A stretch of 64,000 nt of DNA from Barnesiella sp. An55 (GTDB taxonomy: Bacteria > Bacteroidota > Bacteroidia > Bacteroidales > Barnesiellaceae), in assembly GCF_002161555.1 (NCBI RefSeq), contig NZ_NFHZ01000012.1, positions 1-64,000 on the forward strand, written 5' to 3'. The translations under genes were made by a program, and so were the position numbers. Below, piece by piece: positions 19,183 through 28,324 of this stretch (position 1 is its first letter; every line of letters starts with the position of its first letter). A model generated the notes under the pieces. The model had not been told where the DNA came from and did not search any database. It worked only from the letters and a program-made list of their open reading frames with translations.

Positions 19183-21441
19183 CTATTTCTTCTCGGTGAG
19201 GACAAACCGGATGGTGCCGGCGTTGACCAAATCGTCGTGCGAGATGAAGCGGCCTTTGAGTCGCTTGCCGTTGACCTCGACGTGGTCGATGTAGATGGCA
19301 TCGGCCGAGGGGCGCTCACACTCGATTACCAGCGTCTCGTGCTTGTAGTAGCGCGGGTCGAGGTGCAGGGTGATGCGGTCGAAAGTAGGGGCTGTGAGCG
19401 TGTAGCGGGGGATACCCGGACAGTCGGGGTAGAGGCCCATCATGCTGAATACGGCCCAGGCCGACATGGTGCCGGTGTCGTCGTTGCCGGGAATACCGTC
19501 GGGTTGGTTCTTGAAATATTTTTTCAAGAGTGCGTTTACCAGCGAGTCGGTGCGCCACTCTTCACCCTTGACCTGTGCAAAGAGGTAGGGGTAGGTGATG
19601 TCGGGCTCGTTGGCCGGGTCGTAGAGATTTTCGTCGAATACCTTGCGCAGTTTGGCGGAAAATTTCTTGTCGCCCCCCATGAGCCGCTTGAGCCCGTCGA
19701 TATCGTGCGGGATGTAGAAGGTATAGTTCCAGGCATTCCCCTCGTGGAATCCGGGCGAGGGTTCGAAATTGATGCCCTGCATGGGATCGAAGGGGGTGTA
19801 GAACTTGCCGTCGGGCAGGATGGGGCGCAGCGTGCCATACTCCTTGCAATAGTAGTGCTTGTAGCCCAGCGAACGGGTGGCAAAGCGTTTGGCGTCGTCC
19901 TTGTGTCCCAGGTCGGCGGCAAAGCGCGAGAGGGCAAAGTCGGCCAGGTAGTATTCGAGGGCGTGCGATACCGAGTTGTCAAATTGTTCACGCAGGGGCA
20001 CATAACCCAGTTGCATGTAGTCGTCGTTGTCGGTGCGCAGTATGTTTTCGCTGCTCGGTGCCGTGGCCGATTTCACCATGGCCCGGTAGGCCGTTTCGGC
20101 GTCGAATCCCTTCAAGCCGCGCAGCCAGGTGTCGGCCAGCATGATGATGGCGGGGTCGCCCGACATGGTGAGGGTTTCGTTGCCGTAGAGTTCCCAACGG
20201 GGCAGCCATCCCCACTCGTTGTACATATCGATGAGCGATTGGGCCATATCGAGTTGCATCTGCGGATAGACGAGCGAGAAGAAGGGATGCACGTTGCGGA
20301 AGGTGTCCCACAGCGAGAATACCGTGTAGCGGTTGTGCCGGGTGGTGAGTATCTGCTGGCTCTCCATGGCGGGATATTGCCCGTTCACGTCCTGCAGAAT
20401 GTTGGGGTGGATGAGCATGTGGTAGAGAGCCGTGTAGAAGATGGTCTTCTGTTCGTCGCTACCCCCCTCGACTTCGACACGCGACAGGATGTCGTTCCAC
20501 TGCTGGCGGGCCTGGTGAGTCACCTGGTCGAACTGGAATCCCTGTTGTTCTCGGTCGAGATTCTCACGAGCGTTGGCCGTGCTGACGAACGACACGCCTA
20601 CCTGTACCTGAATCTGCTCGCCCGGTTGGGTATCGTACGAGAAGAATACGCCGATATCGTCGCCCGACATCTCTTTGGTGTAACGCGAATAGATTTTATA
20701 TTTCCCGTTGTCGGGGTCCCACTCGGCCTCTACGCCGGTCATGGGGCGCTGTTTTTTCCAGTAACCCGATTGCATGGGTTTCTTATCGACCCGTATCACG
20801 AAGTAGATGGGGAATACCCCCTGGCGGTTGTAGTAGCAGAAACCGCCCAGCAGTTTGCTGCCCTCATACTCGGTGTCGCTCACTTTGCGCACCGTGGCGC
20901 CGCTCTCGTTGGTGAGACCCTCGCCCAGGTTGAGCAGGATGTGGCTCTCGCCGCCGGGATAGGTGAACCGGGCAATCGAACTGCGCAGGGTAGCGCTCAC
21001 CTCGGTGTCGATACCGTAGCGGGTGAGGTGGTTGGCATAGTAACCGGGATGCGCCTCCTCCTGGTTGTATTCACTGCCATATTGCTTGTAATCGACACAC
21101 AGCTCGCCGCTCGTGGGCATGAGCAGCAGAGAGCCCAGGTCGGGGCAGCCCACGCCGCTGAGGTTCACATGCGAGAAGCCGGTGAAGAAGCGGTTGTGAT
21201 ATTCATAGGGGGTGGACCACCAGCGGGCATCCTTGTCATAGACGTTCAGGTCGGACCCCATGACGTTGAAGGGGGTAACCGACATGAGCCCGTTGGGGCA
21301 GAGGGCTCCCGGGTTGGTGGTGCCGAAGTTGGTGGTGCCTATAAACGGGTTGATATAAGCAACAGGCTCGCCTGCCCCTGCCGGGACGGACGAGACTGCC
21401 GTTAAGATACCCGCAATGATGAGATTGCGAATGTGCATCAT
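19183..21441 (-). CDS. GH92 exo-alpha-mannosidase, last gene of the PUL
   Basis: Calcium-dependent exo-acting alpha-mannosidase removing mannose from N-glycans. 752 aa. A signal peptide (cut near SVPAGAGE) is followed by [17 protein letters not shown], the family's first signature, and [33 protein letters not shown] is the GNEDxGxMSAWY-type motif near the end. It lacks a lipobox, unlike the other GH92 in this locus, so it is probably periplasmic. Its ATG overlaps the stop of the GH130 gene (ATGA), linking the two enzymes. The presence of T where many homologues have C in GNEDCGQM may reflect a different subgroup and linkage preference. Confidence 0.93.
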   Translation of the reverse strand: MMHIRNLIIAGILTAVSSVPAGAGEPVAYINPFIGTTNFGTTNPGALCPNGLMSVTPFNVMGSDLNVYDKDARWWSTPYEYHNRFFTGFSHVNLSGVGCPDLGSLLLMPTSGELCVDYKQYGSEYNQEEAHPGYYANHLTRYGIDTEVSATLRSSIARFTYPGGESHILLNLGEGLTNESGATVRKVSDTEYEGSKLLGGFCYYNRQGVFPIYFVIRVDKKPMQSGYWKKQRPMTGVEAEWDPDNGKYKIYSRYTKEMSGDDIGVFFSYDTQPGEQIQVQVGVSFVSTANARENLDREQQGFQFDQVTHQARQQWNDILSRVEVEGGSDEQKTIFYTALYHMLIHPNILQDVNGQYPAMESQQILTTRHNRYTVFSLWDTFRNVHPFFSLVYPQMQLDMAQSLIDMYNEWGWLPRWELYGNETLTMSGDPAIIMLADTWLRGLKGFDAETAYRAMVKSATAPSSENILRTDNDDYMQLGYVPLREQFDNSVSHALEYYLADFALSRFAADLGHKDDAKRFATRSLGYKHYYCKEYGTLRPILPDGKFYTPFDPMQGINFEPSPGFHEGNAWNYTFYIPHDIDGLKRLMGGDKKFSAKLRKVFDENLYDPANEPDITYPYLFAQVKGEEWRTDSLVNALLKKYFKNQPDGIPGNDDTGTMSAWAVFSMMGLYPDCPGIPRYTLTAPTFDRITLHLDPRYYKHETLVIECERPSADAIYIDHVEVNGKRLKGRFISHDDLVNAGTIRFVLTEKK

Positions 21442-22409
21442 AATATGGAGTTGTTTTTGGTAAACTCGATGATTTCCGAGATGTATCCGAATGCCATACC
21501 CACAACCGTGTCGGCGGCGCCGTAATAGACAGCTACCCGGTCGTCTTCGGTAAGGGCTGCGCAGGGGAATACCACATTGGGCACGTCGCCTTGCAACTCA
21601 TAGGGAGCGGCGGGGGCGAGCAGGTAGGGTCGTGTGCGGTAGAGCACCTTCGAGGGGTCGTCTTTGTCGAGGAGGGCGGCACCCATCGAGTAGCGGAATC
21701 CGTTGCAGGTGGTGATGACACCGTGGTAGAAGAGCAACCACCCTTCGTCGGTGAGGATGGGGATGGGGCCGGCTCCTATCTTGGTGCATTGCCAGGCGCT
21801 CTCGGGGAACGGAGTGGGCGAGAGCACGTGACGATGTTCGCCCCAGAACTTCATATCGGGGCTATAGCTGATGTAGATGTCGCCAAAGGGCGTGTGGCCG
21901 CTGTCGCTGGGACGGCTCAGCAAGGCATACTTGCCGTTGATCTTCTGCGGGAAGAGCACACCGTTGCGGTTGAAGGGCAACAGGGCATTCTCGCATTGGA
22001 AGAACTCCTTGAAGTCGAAGGTGTAGCCTACACCGATGGTAGGACCGTAGTAGCCGTTGCACCAGGTAATCCAGTAGCGGTCTTCGATCCAGGTCACACG
22101 CGGGTCGTATTTGTACTCCGACTCAATCATCTCGGTGTTGCCCGGTTTGAACTTGATGGGCTCGTGCTCGATATCCCAGTGGATACCGTCTTTGCTGAAT
22201 CCGGCAAAGATGTTCATCTGTACGGCCCGGTTGTCGCAGCGGAATACCCCGGCAAAGCCGTCGCCGAAAGGTACTACGGCGCTGTTGAAGATACTGTTTG
22301 ACGAGGGGATGTGGTAACGGTCGATTACCGGGTTGTGCGAGTAACGCCACATGACATCGGTACATCCTACCGGACGCTCTTCCCAAGGGATAACTATTTT
22401 CTTGCTCAT
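21438..22409 (-). CDS. GH130 beta-1,4-mannosyl phosphorylase, probably acting on Man-GlcNAc
   Basis: Cytoplasmic inverting phosphorylase of 323 aa without signal peptide. [40 protein letters not shown] and [19 protein letters not shown] match the GH130 group that phosphorolyses beta-1,4-mannosyl-GlcNAc from the N-glycan core, giving mannose-1-phosphate and GlcNAc. The context (GH85, GH92, GH20, transporter) supports this over mannan use. The [18 protein letters not shown] and the later GAGPIPI and YYGAADT motifs are present and intact. It precedes the GH92 gene with an ATGA overlap and follows the transporter by 83 nt. Confidence 0.93.
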   Translation of the reverse strand: MSKKIVIPWEERPVGCTDVMWRYSHNPVIDRYHIPSSNSIFNSAVVPFGDGFAGVFRCDNRAVQMNIFAGFSKDGIHWDIEHEPIKFKPGNTEMIESEYKYDPRVTWIEDRYWITWCNGYYGPTIGVGYTFDFKEFFQCENALLPFNRNGVLFPQKINGKYALLSRPSDSGHTPFGDIYISYSPDMKFWGEHRHVLSPTPFPESAWQCTKIGAGPIPILTDEGWLLFYHGVITTCNGFRYSMGAALLDKDDPSKVLYRTRPYLLAPAAPYELQGDVPNVVFPCAALTEDDRVAVYYGAADTVVGMAFGYISEIIEFTKNNSIL

Positions 22410-22474
22410 TTCGTTTTTCGTTTTTGAAATTGGTACTATATTTTTTTCGGATTAAATATCGGCATTTTCCCCGA

Positions 22475-22492
22475 CACTACCATGCGGTGGTG
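22475..22492 (-). terminator. Small hairpin directly after the transporter gene
   Basis: CACTACC and GGTGGTG form a 7-bp stem with an ATGC loop immediately after the transporter stop codon. It has no T run on the minus strand before the GH130 gene; it may stabilise an mRNA end rather than terminate. Confidence 0.35.
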
Positions 22493-23821
22493 TTATTTCT
22501 CCGTCTGTTTTTTCGAATCGTCGTAGGTGAACGGTACGAAATAGGTAATCAGGAACGAGGGTATGGTAGCAATCATTACCATGATAAAGAAATCGTGATA
22601 CCCAATCATGTCGGATATCCAGCCACTGATACTACCGGGTATCATCACGCCCAGGTTCATGATGCCCGAGGCAAAGGCATAGTGTGCCATCTGGTGTTTG
22701 CCAGGGGCAATCTGTTGCATCATGAAAAGGGTGAGCCCCACGAATCCGAATCCGTAGCCAAAGTATTCGAATGCGATAGCTGTTGCAATAAGGCTGGTAT
22801 TCTCGGGTTGATAAAGGGCCAGGAATACATATACCACAAAGGGGATGTTGAAGATGCAACACAACGAGAAGAGGGTGCGTTTCAGCCCGAAGTGTGAAAT
22901 GTAGTATCCTGCCAGGATAGATCCGATTACAAAGGCTGCCGCCCCGAAGGTACCATAGTAGATACCTATCTGCTGTTCGGTCAGTCCCAAGCCACCTTCT
23001 GCACGTGAGGCTTTGAGGAACAACGGTACGATTTTCATGACAAACCCCTCGGCAAACCGGTAGAGGATAATGAAGAAAATGTAATAGACAATATGCTTTT
23101 TGGTGAAGAAGTCGGCAATCACATGCCACAATTCGTCCAGTTGTTCCGATAGGGGGCTATTGCTCTTCTCCTGCTGACTCGAGGGTAGGGTGAAGATATG
23201 GTATATACCCAGGGCTACCATTACGGCCGCACACACGAGCATGACGATTGTCCACGCATTTTCATTGGCTTGTCTCACTACCTCGGGGGCTGCATTTTTT
23301 TCTCCGCCACCGAAATAGTTGATCAAATAGCCGGCCAGATATACAAATCCACCCGAAGCTACAACCTTGGCAATATTGTAGAATGCTCCTTGCCAACCGA
23401 TGTATTTGGCTTGATCGGTTTTGGAAAGTTCCGACATATATACGCCGTCGCAGGCAATGTCGTGGGTCGCTCCGCTAAAGGCTATGATGGCCAGCAGGAT
23501 AATGGAAATGACAAAGAATGGCGGTAGATGCAGAGATAGTGCTACCAGGCCGAAGGTGATACCGGTGATGATCTGGGTAGTTACCACAAAGAATTTTTTG
23601 GTGCGGTACATTTCCAGTAGCGGACTCCAAAGGAACTTCAAAGTCCATGGCAGCATGATGAGCGAAGTCCATAAGGTGATTTGAGTGTTATCTACGCCCA
23701 TGCCTTTGTACATGAGTACTACGACCATGTTGAGCACAACAAAGGGCATACCCATGGCAAAGTAGGCCGAGGGTATCCACCGAATGGGACTGATCGAACG
23801 TTTGTTGATTTTCTTCTCCAT
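22493..23821 (-). CDS. MFS sugar transporter of the AmpG-like group
   Basis: Inner-membrane major facilitator of 442 aa with twelve predicted helices. SGATHDIACDGVYMSEL and YIGWQGAFYNIAKVVASGG resemble the AmpG/muropeptide permease branch, which carries GlcNAc-containing disaccharides. Between periplasmic GH92/GH20 enzymes and the cytoplasmic GH130 phosphorylase the obvious cargo is Man-beta-1,4-GlcNAc or a small core glycan; this is inference from order. The central loop (about 215-240) is charged and cytoplasmic. It starts 33 nt after the GH20 gene ends. Confidence 0.88.
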   Translation of the reverse strand: MEKKINKRSISPIRWIPSAYFAMGMPFVVLNMVVVLMYKGMGVDNTQITLWTSLIMLPWTLKFLWSPLLEMYRTKKFFVVTTQIITGITFGLVALSLHLPPFFVISIILLAIIAFSGATHDIACDGVYMSELSKTDQAKYIGWQGAFYNIAKVVASGGFVYLAGYLINYFGGGEKNAAPEVVRQANENAWTIVMLVCAAVMVALGIYHIFTLPSSQQEKSNSPLSEQLDELWHVIADFFTKKHIVYYIFFIILYRFAEGFVMKIVPLFLKASRAEGGLGLTEQQIGIYYGTFGAAAFVIGSILAGYYISHFGLKRTLFSLCCIFNIPFVVYVFLALYQPENTSLIATAIAFEYFGYGFGFVGLTLFMMQQIAPGKHQMAHYAFASGIMNLGVMIPGSISGWISDMIGYHDFFIMVMIATIPSFLITYFVPFTYDDSKKQTEK

Positions 23822-23854
23822 TATTTCGTATTTATCTCTCTTGTCTGTTCTGTT

Positions 23855-25924
23855 TTATTTGACGATGATTTCGTCGGTAAAGAGCCAGCCGCCGGCAATG
23901 CCGTTCGACTGTGCCTGGTAGCGCACATAGCGGGCCTGGGTGTTGCCTTGCCAGCCGAAGGTCTTGAACTGGAGGGTCTCGACCTCGGGCGAGATGTCGT
24001 TGGCAACGGTGGCCAGGGTTTCATACGCTTTACCGTCTTTCGATGCCGAGATGACAACCTGTTTGGGCAACCACACATAGGGGCCTTTCAGTTGCAGGAA
24101 CTCGGCACTCACCTCTTGGATGGCGGTCTCGCTGCCCAGGTCGATGGTCACGTCGATATCGCTGTTGAGGAATCCCTGCCAGCGGTCGTCGTTGTACATC
24201 CAGCCTCCGCGCACACCATCGACGAGACTCTGGTCGCCTTGTGCCGCATATTGCTTGCTGTATGGCGTGGCATAGGTGACGGTCTTGTGCAGGGCCAGGT
24301 GCTCTATGGGTTGCAGCGATTCGGGTTTGTCGCCCACCTCTTTATCGAGCGGGAAGGGGTTGTAGCCTTTGCTGCGCAGATAGTTCACAGCCTGGAGGGC
24401 ACGGGCGTGGAAACTTGTCCAGTCTTTGCGTTCAGCGGGAGTCCAGCCTACCTCGGCCAAAGCCAGTATGCGGGGATAAATCATATATTCGGTGTGCTCG
24501 GGCGTGGGCATATACTCGGTCCATACGTTACCCTGCAAGCCCTTGATGAGGGCGGCCTCCTGCGTGGAGAGCGAGTCGGGTACCGGTTCGAACGAATAGG
24601 CCTTCTCGAGGGTGAGGTAACCGCCTATGGCCATCGGTTGGGTGCCGGGGGCATCTTGATAGGCATCGAGGTAGCAATATTTGCCGGGGGTCATGATGGC
24701 GGGGTTACCGGCCTTGACGGCATGGATGGCACCCTCTTCGCCACGCCACGACATGACGGTGGCGGTGGGGGTGAGACCGCCCTCGATAATCTCGTCCCAG
24801 CCGATGAGCTTACGACCGTGGTCATTGAGGAACCGCTCGATACGGTGTATCATGTAGCTCTGCAGCTCTTCGACCGAAGCCAGGTGCTCGTCGGCCATCC
24901 GCTTCTTGCAGCGGGGGCAGTTGCGCCAGCCGTTTTTCGAAGCCTCGTCGCCCCCGATGTGGATATACTCCGAGGGGAAGAGGTCCATCACTTCGAGCAA
25001 TACGTTCTCGAGGAACTCGAATGTCTTCTCGTTGCCGATGCAGTAGTCGGCATCGACATAGGGTTTGCCCGAGCAGGAGAGTTCGGGGTAGGTGGCCAGC
25101 ACCTCTTCGGAGTGGCCCGGCATCTCGATTTCGGGAATGATGGTGATGTGACGTTCGGCGGCGTAGGCTACCACCTCGCGGATGTCGTCTTGTGTGTAAT
25201 ATCCGCCCACGGCGCGCGGGTCGTCTTGCTCGCAGAAGGTGCGGCCGCCGGTCCACCAGTCGTTCAGTTTCTCAAAGGGACGCCAGGCGGCAAACGAGGT
25301 GAGGCGGGGATATTTCTTGATTTCGATACGCCAGCCGGCGCCGTCGGTGAGGTGCCAGTGGAAGCGGTTCATCTTGAAGTAGGCCATGGCATCGAGCTGT
25401 TTCTTCACAAACTCCTTGTCGTAGAAGTGGCGCGACACGTCGAGGTGCATGCCTCGGTAGGGGAATCGGGGCGAGTCGGCAATGGTCACGGCGGGAAGAG
25501 TCTTGCCGTCGCCGTTGTTCAACAGCTGGAGCAGAGTCTGTATGCCGTAGAAGATACCCGTCTCGGTACTGGCCGAGAGTTTCACTCCCTTCTTGCCGAT
25601 TTCGAGGTGGTAGCCTTCGGCTTCGGGCACGACAGTCGTGTCGCAGAGGGTCAGCTCGATACCCCCGTTACCGGTGGCTTCGTCGGCAAAAGCTACTGAA
25701 TCGAGAGCCGTACCCTCGAGGTAGCGGGCCAGGGCCTGTTTGCTCTCGGGTGAGAGCGACGAGTAGAACTTCGTCTCAGGCGAGAGGATGAATTCGCCCC
25801 GATGATACTCTACCGACCGGGGCATGGGGATGATGTTGAGTTCTTGGGGTTGGCTGCAACTGCTTGCCCCCACCAACAGGAGGAGGGCAAACAGCGCGCT
25901 ATGGAATATATTGCGTTTTGTCAT
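23855..25924 (-). CDS. GH20 beta-N-acetylhexosaminidase lipoprotein with C-terminal F5/8-type domain
   Basis: Exo-hexosaminidase removing terminal beta-GlcNAc or GalNAc by substrate-assisted catalysis. 689 aa with a lipobox at C23 (GASSCSQ), so membrane anchored. An N-terminal GH20b domain (about 30-150) precedes the (beta/alpha)8 barrel with GMHLDVSRHFYD, HWHLTDGAGWR, the catalytic pair D326-E327 in HIGGDEASKNGW, and MSWRGEEG. The C-terminal about 140 residues (DGVRGGWMYNDDRWQGF, YVRYQAQS) look like an F5/8 type C carbohydrate-binding module. It lies 14 nt after the second GH20 gene. Confidence 0.95.
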   Translation of the reverse strand: MTKRNIFHSALFALLLLVGASSCSQPQELNIIPMPRSVEYHRGEFILSPETKFYSSLSPESKQALARYLEGTALDSVAFADEATGNGGIELTLCDTTVVPEAEGYHLEIGKKGVKLSASTETGIFYGIQTLLQLLNNGDGKTLPAVTIADSPRFPYRGMHLDVSRHFYDKEFVKKQLDAMAYFKMNRFHWHLTDGAGWRIEIKKYPRLTSFAAWRPFEKLNDWWTGGRTFCEQDDPRAVGGYYTQDDIREVVAYAAERHITIIPEIEMPGHSEEVLATYPELSCSGKPYVDADYCIGNEKTFEFLENVLLEVMDLFPSEYIHIGGDEASKNGWRNCPRCKKRMADEHLASVEELQSYMIHRIERFLNDHGRKLIGWDEIIEGGLTPTATVMSWRGEEGAIHAVKAGNPAIMTPGKYCYLDAYQDAPGTQPMAIGGYLTLEKAYSFEPVPDSLSTQEAALIKGLQGNVWTEYMPTPEHTEYMIYPRILALAEVGWTPAERKDWTSFHARALQAVNYLRSKGYNPFPLDKEVGDKPESLQPIEHLALHKTVTYATPYSKQYAAQGDQSLVDGVRGGWMYNDDRWQGFLNSDIDVTIDLGSETAIQEVSAEFLQLKGPYVWLPKQVVISASKDGKAYETLATVANDISPEVETLQFKTFGWQGNTQARYVRYQAQSNGIAGGWLFTDEIIVK

Positions 25925-25938
25925 GTGTATGTGCGTGA

Positions 25939-28281
25939 TTAGTTGATAGAAATTTCATCGACAAAGAGCCAGCCTTTCTCGCCGCGGGCTCCGTGCCAGG
26001 CAGGAATCTGGCTGGTGGTCTCGACCACAACCCGTATTTTCGAAGCAGGTACCGAGGGGAATTTGCAGGTGTATTGGCGCACACCGTCGGCATCTTGCTC
26101 TGTGGTCACGGGGATATCGAGCTTGCCAATCTCGGTCATGGGGTTGTCGCCGTCGGCAGCATAGACCGTGATTTTCGTGGGAGGGAAGATGTACTCGGAG
26201 TATTGCACGAGCGAGCCTATCGTCACGCTGCTTACCGACTGGGTTTCGCCCAGGTCGATGGTAGCGTCAAGCGGGGTGTCGATGTATCCCAGCCAACAGC
26301 CATTGCTGTAGTTGAAGTCGCCGTGTATGCCGTCGGTCAATACCGAAGCTCCGCCGAACGTATATTTGGGGCTGGGAGCCTCTTTGAGTTCAGCCAGATG
26401 CCCGGTCGCTTTGTTGAACGAGAAGGGGCGCACCAGTGTGCGAGTCTTGACCTGGTCGCGCACCACGATGGCTTTCAGGGTACAGGTATCGCTATCGATA
26501 CCGATTTCGATCGGACCCGTGTAGCGGGTGCTGGCCGTGGTGGGTTCGGTGCCGTCGAGGGTGTAGTAGATGGGGGCATCGCCTTGTGTGCGCAGGGTAG
26601 CTTCGATACAAGTTTTGCTGTCGCTTACGGTATATTCGCCCTCTACCTCGAAGAGGTGTTTGGCATAATTGAGTTCCATCACATTGTAGATCTCGAGTAT
26701 GTGGCCGATGTGGTTGAGGAACCGGTCGTAGTCCTTATTCTCCGGTTGGTCCCACTGCACTTCGCTCAGCGCGGCGAGGCGGGGGAGAATCATGTATTCG
26801 AGCTGCTCGTTGGTGGGCATGTATTCGGTCCATACGTTGGCTTGTGTACCCAGAATGTGCTTGGCCTCCTCTTCTGTAAGCTCCTCGGGCACGGGGTTGA
26901 AGGCATAGACCATATCGACCGGGTTGTATCCGCCGATGGCGAGCGGTTCGCTTTGGGTGTCGCGCGACTGGTAGTAGTCGAAGTAGAGAGGCGAAGTGGG
27001 GGTCATGATGACGTCGTGTCCTTGTTTGGCAGCTTCGACACCGTTGCTGACACCGCGCCACGACATGACGGTAGCGTGGGTCGAGAGGCCGCCCTCCATG
27101 ATTTCGTCCCAGCCAATCATTTCACGGCCGTGGTCGTTGAGGAACTTCTCGACCCGCTCGGTTACATAGCCTTGCAGGTAGTGTTCGGCCGTGCCGTGTT
27201 CGTCGTCTTTGAGGCCCAACTGTTTGATGCGGGTCTGGCAGGCGGGGCATTTCTCCCAACGCAGTTTGGGACACTCGTCGCCACCAATGTGGATATATTT
27301 CGAGGGGAAGATATCCATCACCTCGAGCAGTACGTTTTCGATAAACTCGAAGGTTTTGTCCTTACCGGCGCAAAGCACATCGTCGCGGATACCCCACTGA
27401 CCCGAAACTTCATACGGGCCACCGGTACAACCCAGTTCGGGGTAGGAGGCCAAGGCGGCCATCATGTGGCCGGGCAGGTCGATTTCGGGGATAATGGTGA
27501 TGCCCAGGTTGGCGGCATACTTCACGATATCGCGCAGCTCGTCTTGCGTATAGAATCCACCGTAGGGGGTGTTGTCGTAGTTGTCCCACTCTTTGGCAAT
27601 CATCGTTTTGCTGCGCATGCTGCCTACCTCGGTGAGGCGGGGGTATTTCTTGATTTCGATGCGCCAGCCTTGGTCGTCGGTGAGGTGCCAGTGCAGCGTG
27701 TTGAGCTTGTGCACGGCCATGACGTTGAGAATGCGTTTTACCTCGTCGATCGAGAAGAAGTGACGGGCCACGTCGATGTGGAGGCCGCGGTAGCCGAATC
27801 GCGGAGCGTCGTCAATGGCGGCACAGGGTACCGACCAGTTTTCGTCTATGGCAGGAGTTTCGCCATAGATGGCAGCCGGGAGCAGCTGTTTGATGGTTTG
27901 CAGGGCAAAGCGTACGCCGTTGGGGGTAGCTGCCGTGATTTCTATTTTGTTTTTACCGATGTGGAGTTGGTAAGCCTCGTTGGCCAAGTCGGGGTTGAGC
28001 TTCACGATAATCGCGTTTTTGCCCTCTTTCTCGGCAAATTTCAACTCCTTGCCGCTTATCTTTTGGAACTGGGCGGCAAATTGCTGCATGGCACCGGTTA
28101 TCTCGTCTCCACACTCGGGAGCAACAAATATCTGGGTACCGTTGTCGAATGTGAATCGCCCCGACATCTGCTCGATGTGGTTGGGGTAGGGTATCAGTTC
28201 GTAGCGGTTTTCCTCGCTCTGGCAAGAGATTAAGGCAATGAGTGTTGCCACGAATGCGAGATAATGACTGAGTTTTTTCAT
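25939..28281 (-). CDS. GH20 beta-N-acetylhexosaminidase lipoprotein with chitobiase-type and F5/8-like C-terminal domains
   Basis: Second exo-hexosaminidase of the locus, 780 aa, lipobox at C20 (ALISCQSEE). Domains in order: GH20b (about 25-150), barrel with GLHIDVARHFFS, HWHLTDDQGWR, catalytic D335-E336 in GGDECPKLRW and a CPACQTRIK knuckle, then a CHB_HEX_C-like segment (IYYTLDGTEPTTASTRYTG, about 590-620) and an F5/8-like end (DGIHGDFNYSNGCWLGY). It differs from the GH20 that follows in the extra chitobiase-type domain and the insert GLKDDEHGTAEHYLQGY, so it is not a recent duplicate and may cleave another linkage. Confidence 0.95.
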   Translation of the reverse strand: MKKLSHYLAFVATLIALISCQSEENRYELIPYPNHIEQMSGRFTFDNGTQIFVAPECGDEITGAMQQFAAQFQKISGKELKFAEKEGKNAIIVKLNPDLANEAYQLHIGKNKIEITAATPNGVRFALQTIKQLLPAAIYGETPAIDENWSVPCAAIDDAPRFGYRGLHIDVARHFFSIDEVKRILNVMAVHKLNTLHWHLTDDQGWRIEIKKYPRLTEVGSMRSKTMIAKEWDNYDNTPYGGFYTQDELRDIVKYAANLGITIIPEIDLPGHMMAALASYPELGCTGGPYEVSGQWGIRDDVLCAGKDKTFEFIENVLLEVMDIFPSKYIHIGGDECPKLRWEKCPACQTRIKQLGLKDDEHGTAEHYLQGYVTERVEKFLNDHGREMIGWDEIMEGGLSTHATVMSWRGVSNGVEAAKQGHDVIMTPTSPLYFDYYQSRDTQSEPLAIGGYNPVDMVYAFNPVPEELTEEEAKHILGTQANVWTEYMPTNEQLEYMILPRLAALSEVQWDQPENKDYDRFLNHIGHILEIYNVMELNYAKHLFEVEGEYTVSDSKTCIEATLRTQGDAPIYYTLDGTEPTTASTRYTGPIEIGIDSDTCTLKAIVVRDQVKTRTLVRPFSFNKATGHLAELKEAPSPKYTFGGASVLTDGIHGDFNYSNGCWLGYIDTPLDATIDLGETQSVSSVTIGSLVQYSEYIFPPTKITVYAADGDNPMTEIGKLDIPVTTEQDADGVRQYTCKFPSVPASKIRVVVETTSQIPAWHGARGEKGWLFVDEISIN

Positions 28282-28324
28282 ACTGGATTGTGAATTATGA
28301 GTGATGATGTTTTTTTGTTTGCAT

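Noticed and set aside
19237-21405. A 722-aa open frame on the plus strand opposite GH92, and similar long antisense frames at 1538-3028, 23681-25699, 25993-28233, 28682-30520 and 42391-44214
   Set aside because: Each lies wholly opposite a well-supported gene with intact family motifs, and its translation is rich in V, G, H and D without recognisable domains. Codon use of the sense gene keeps the antisense frame open.
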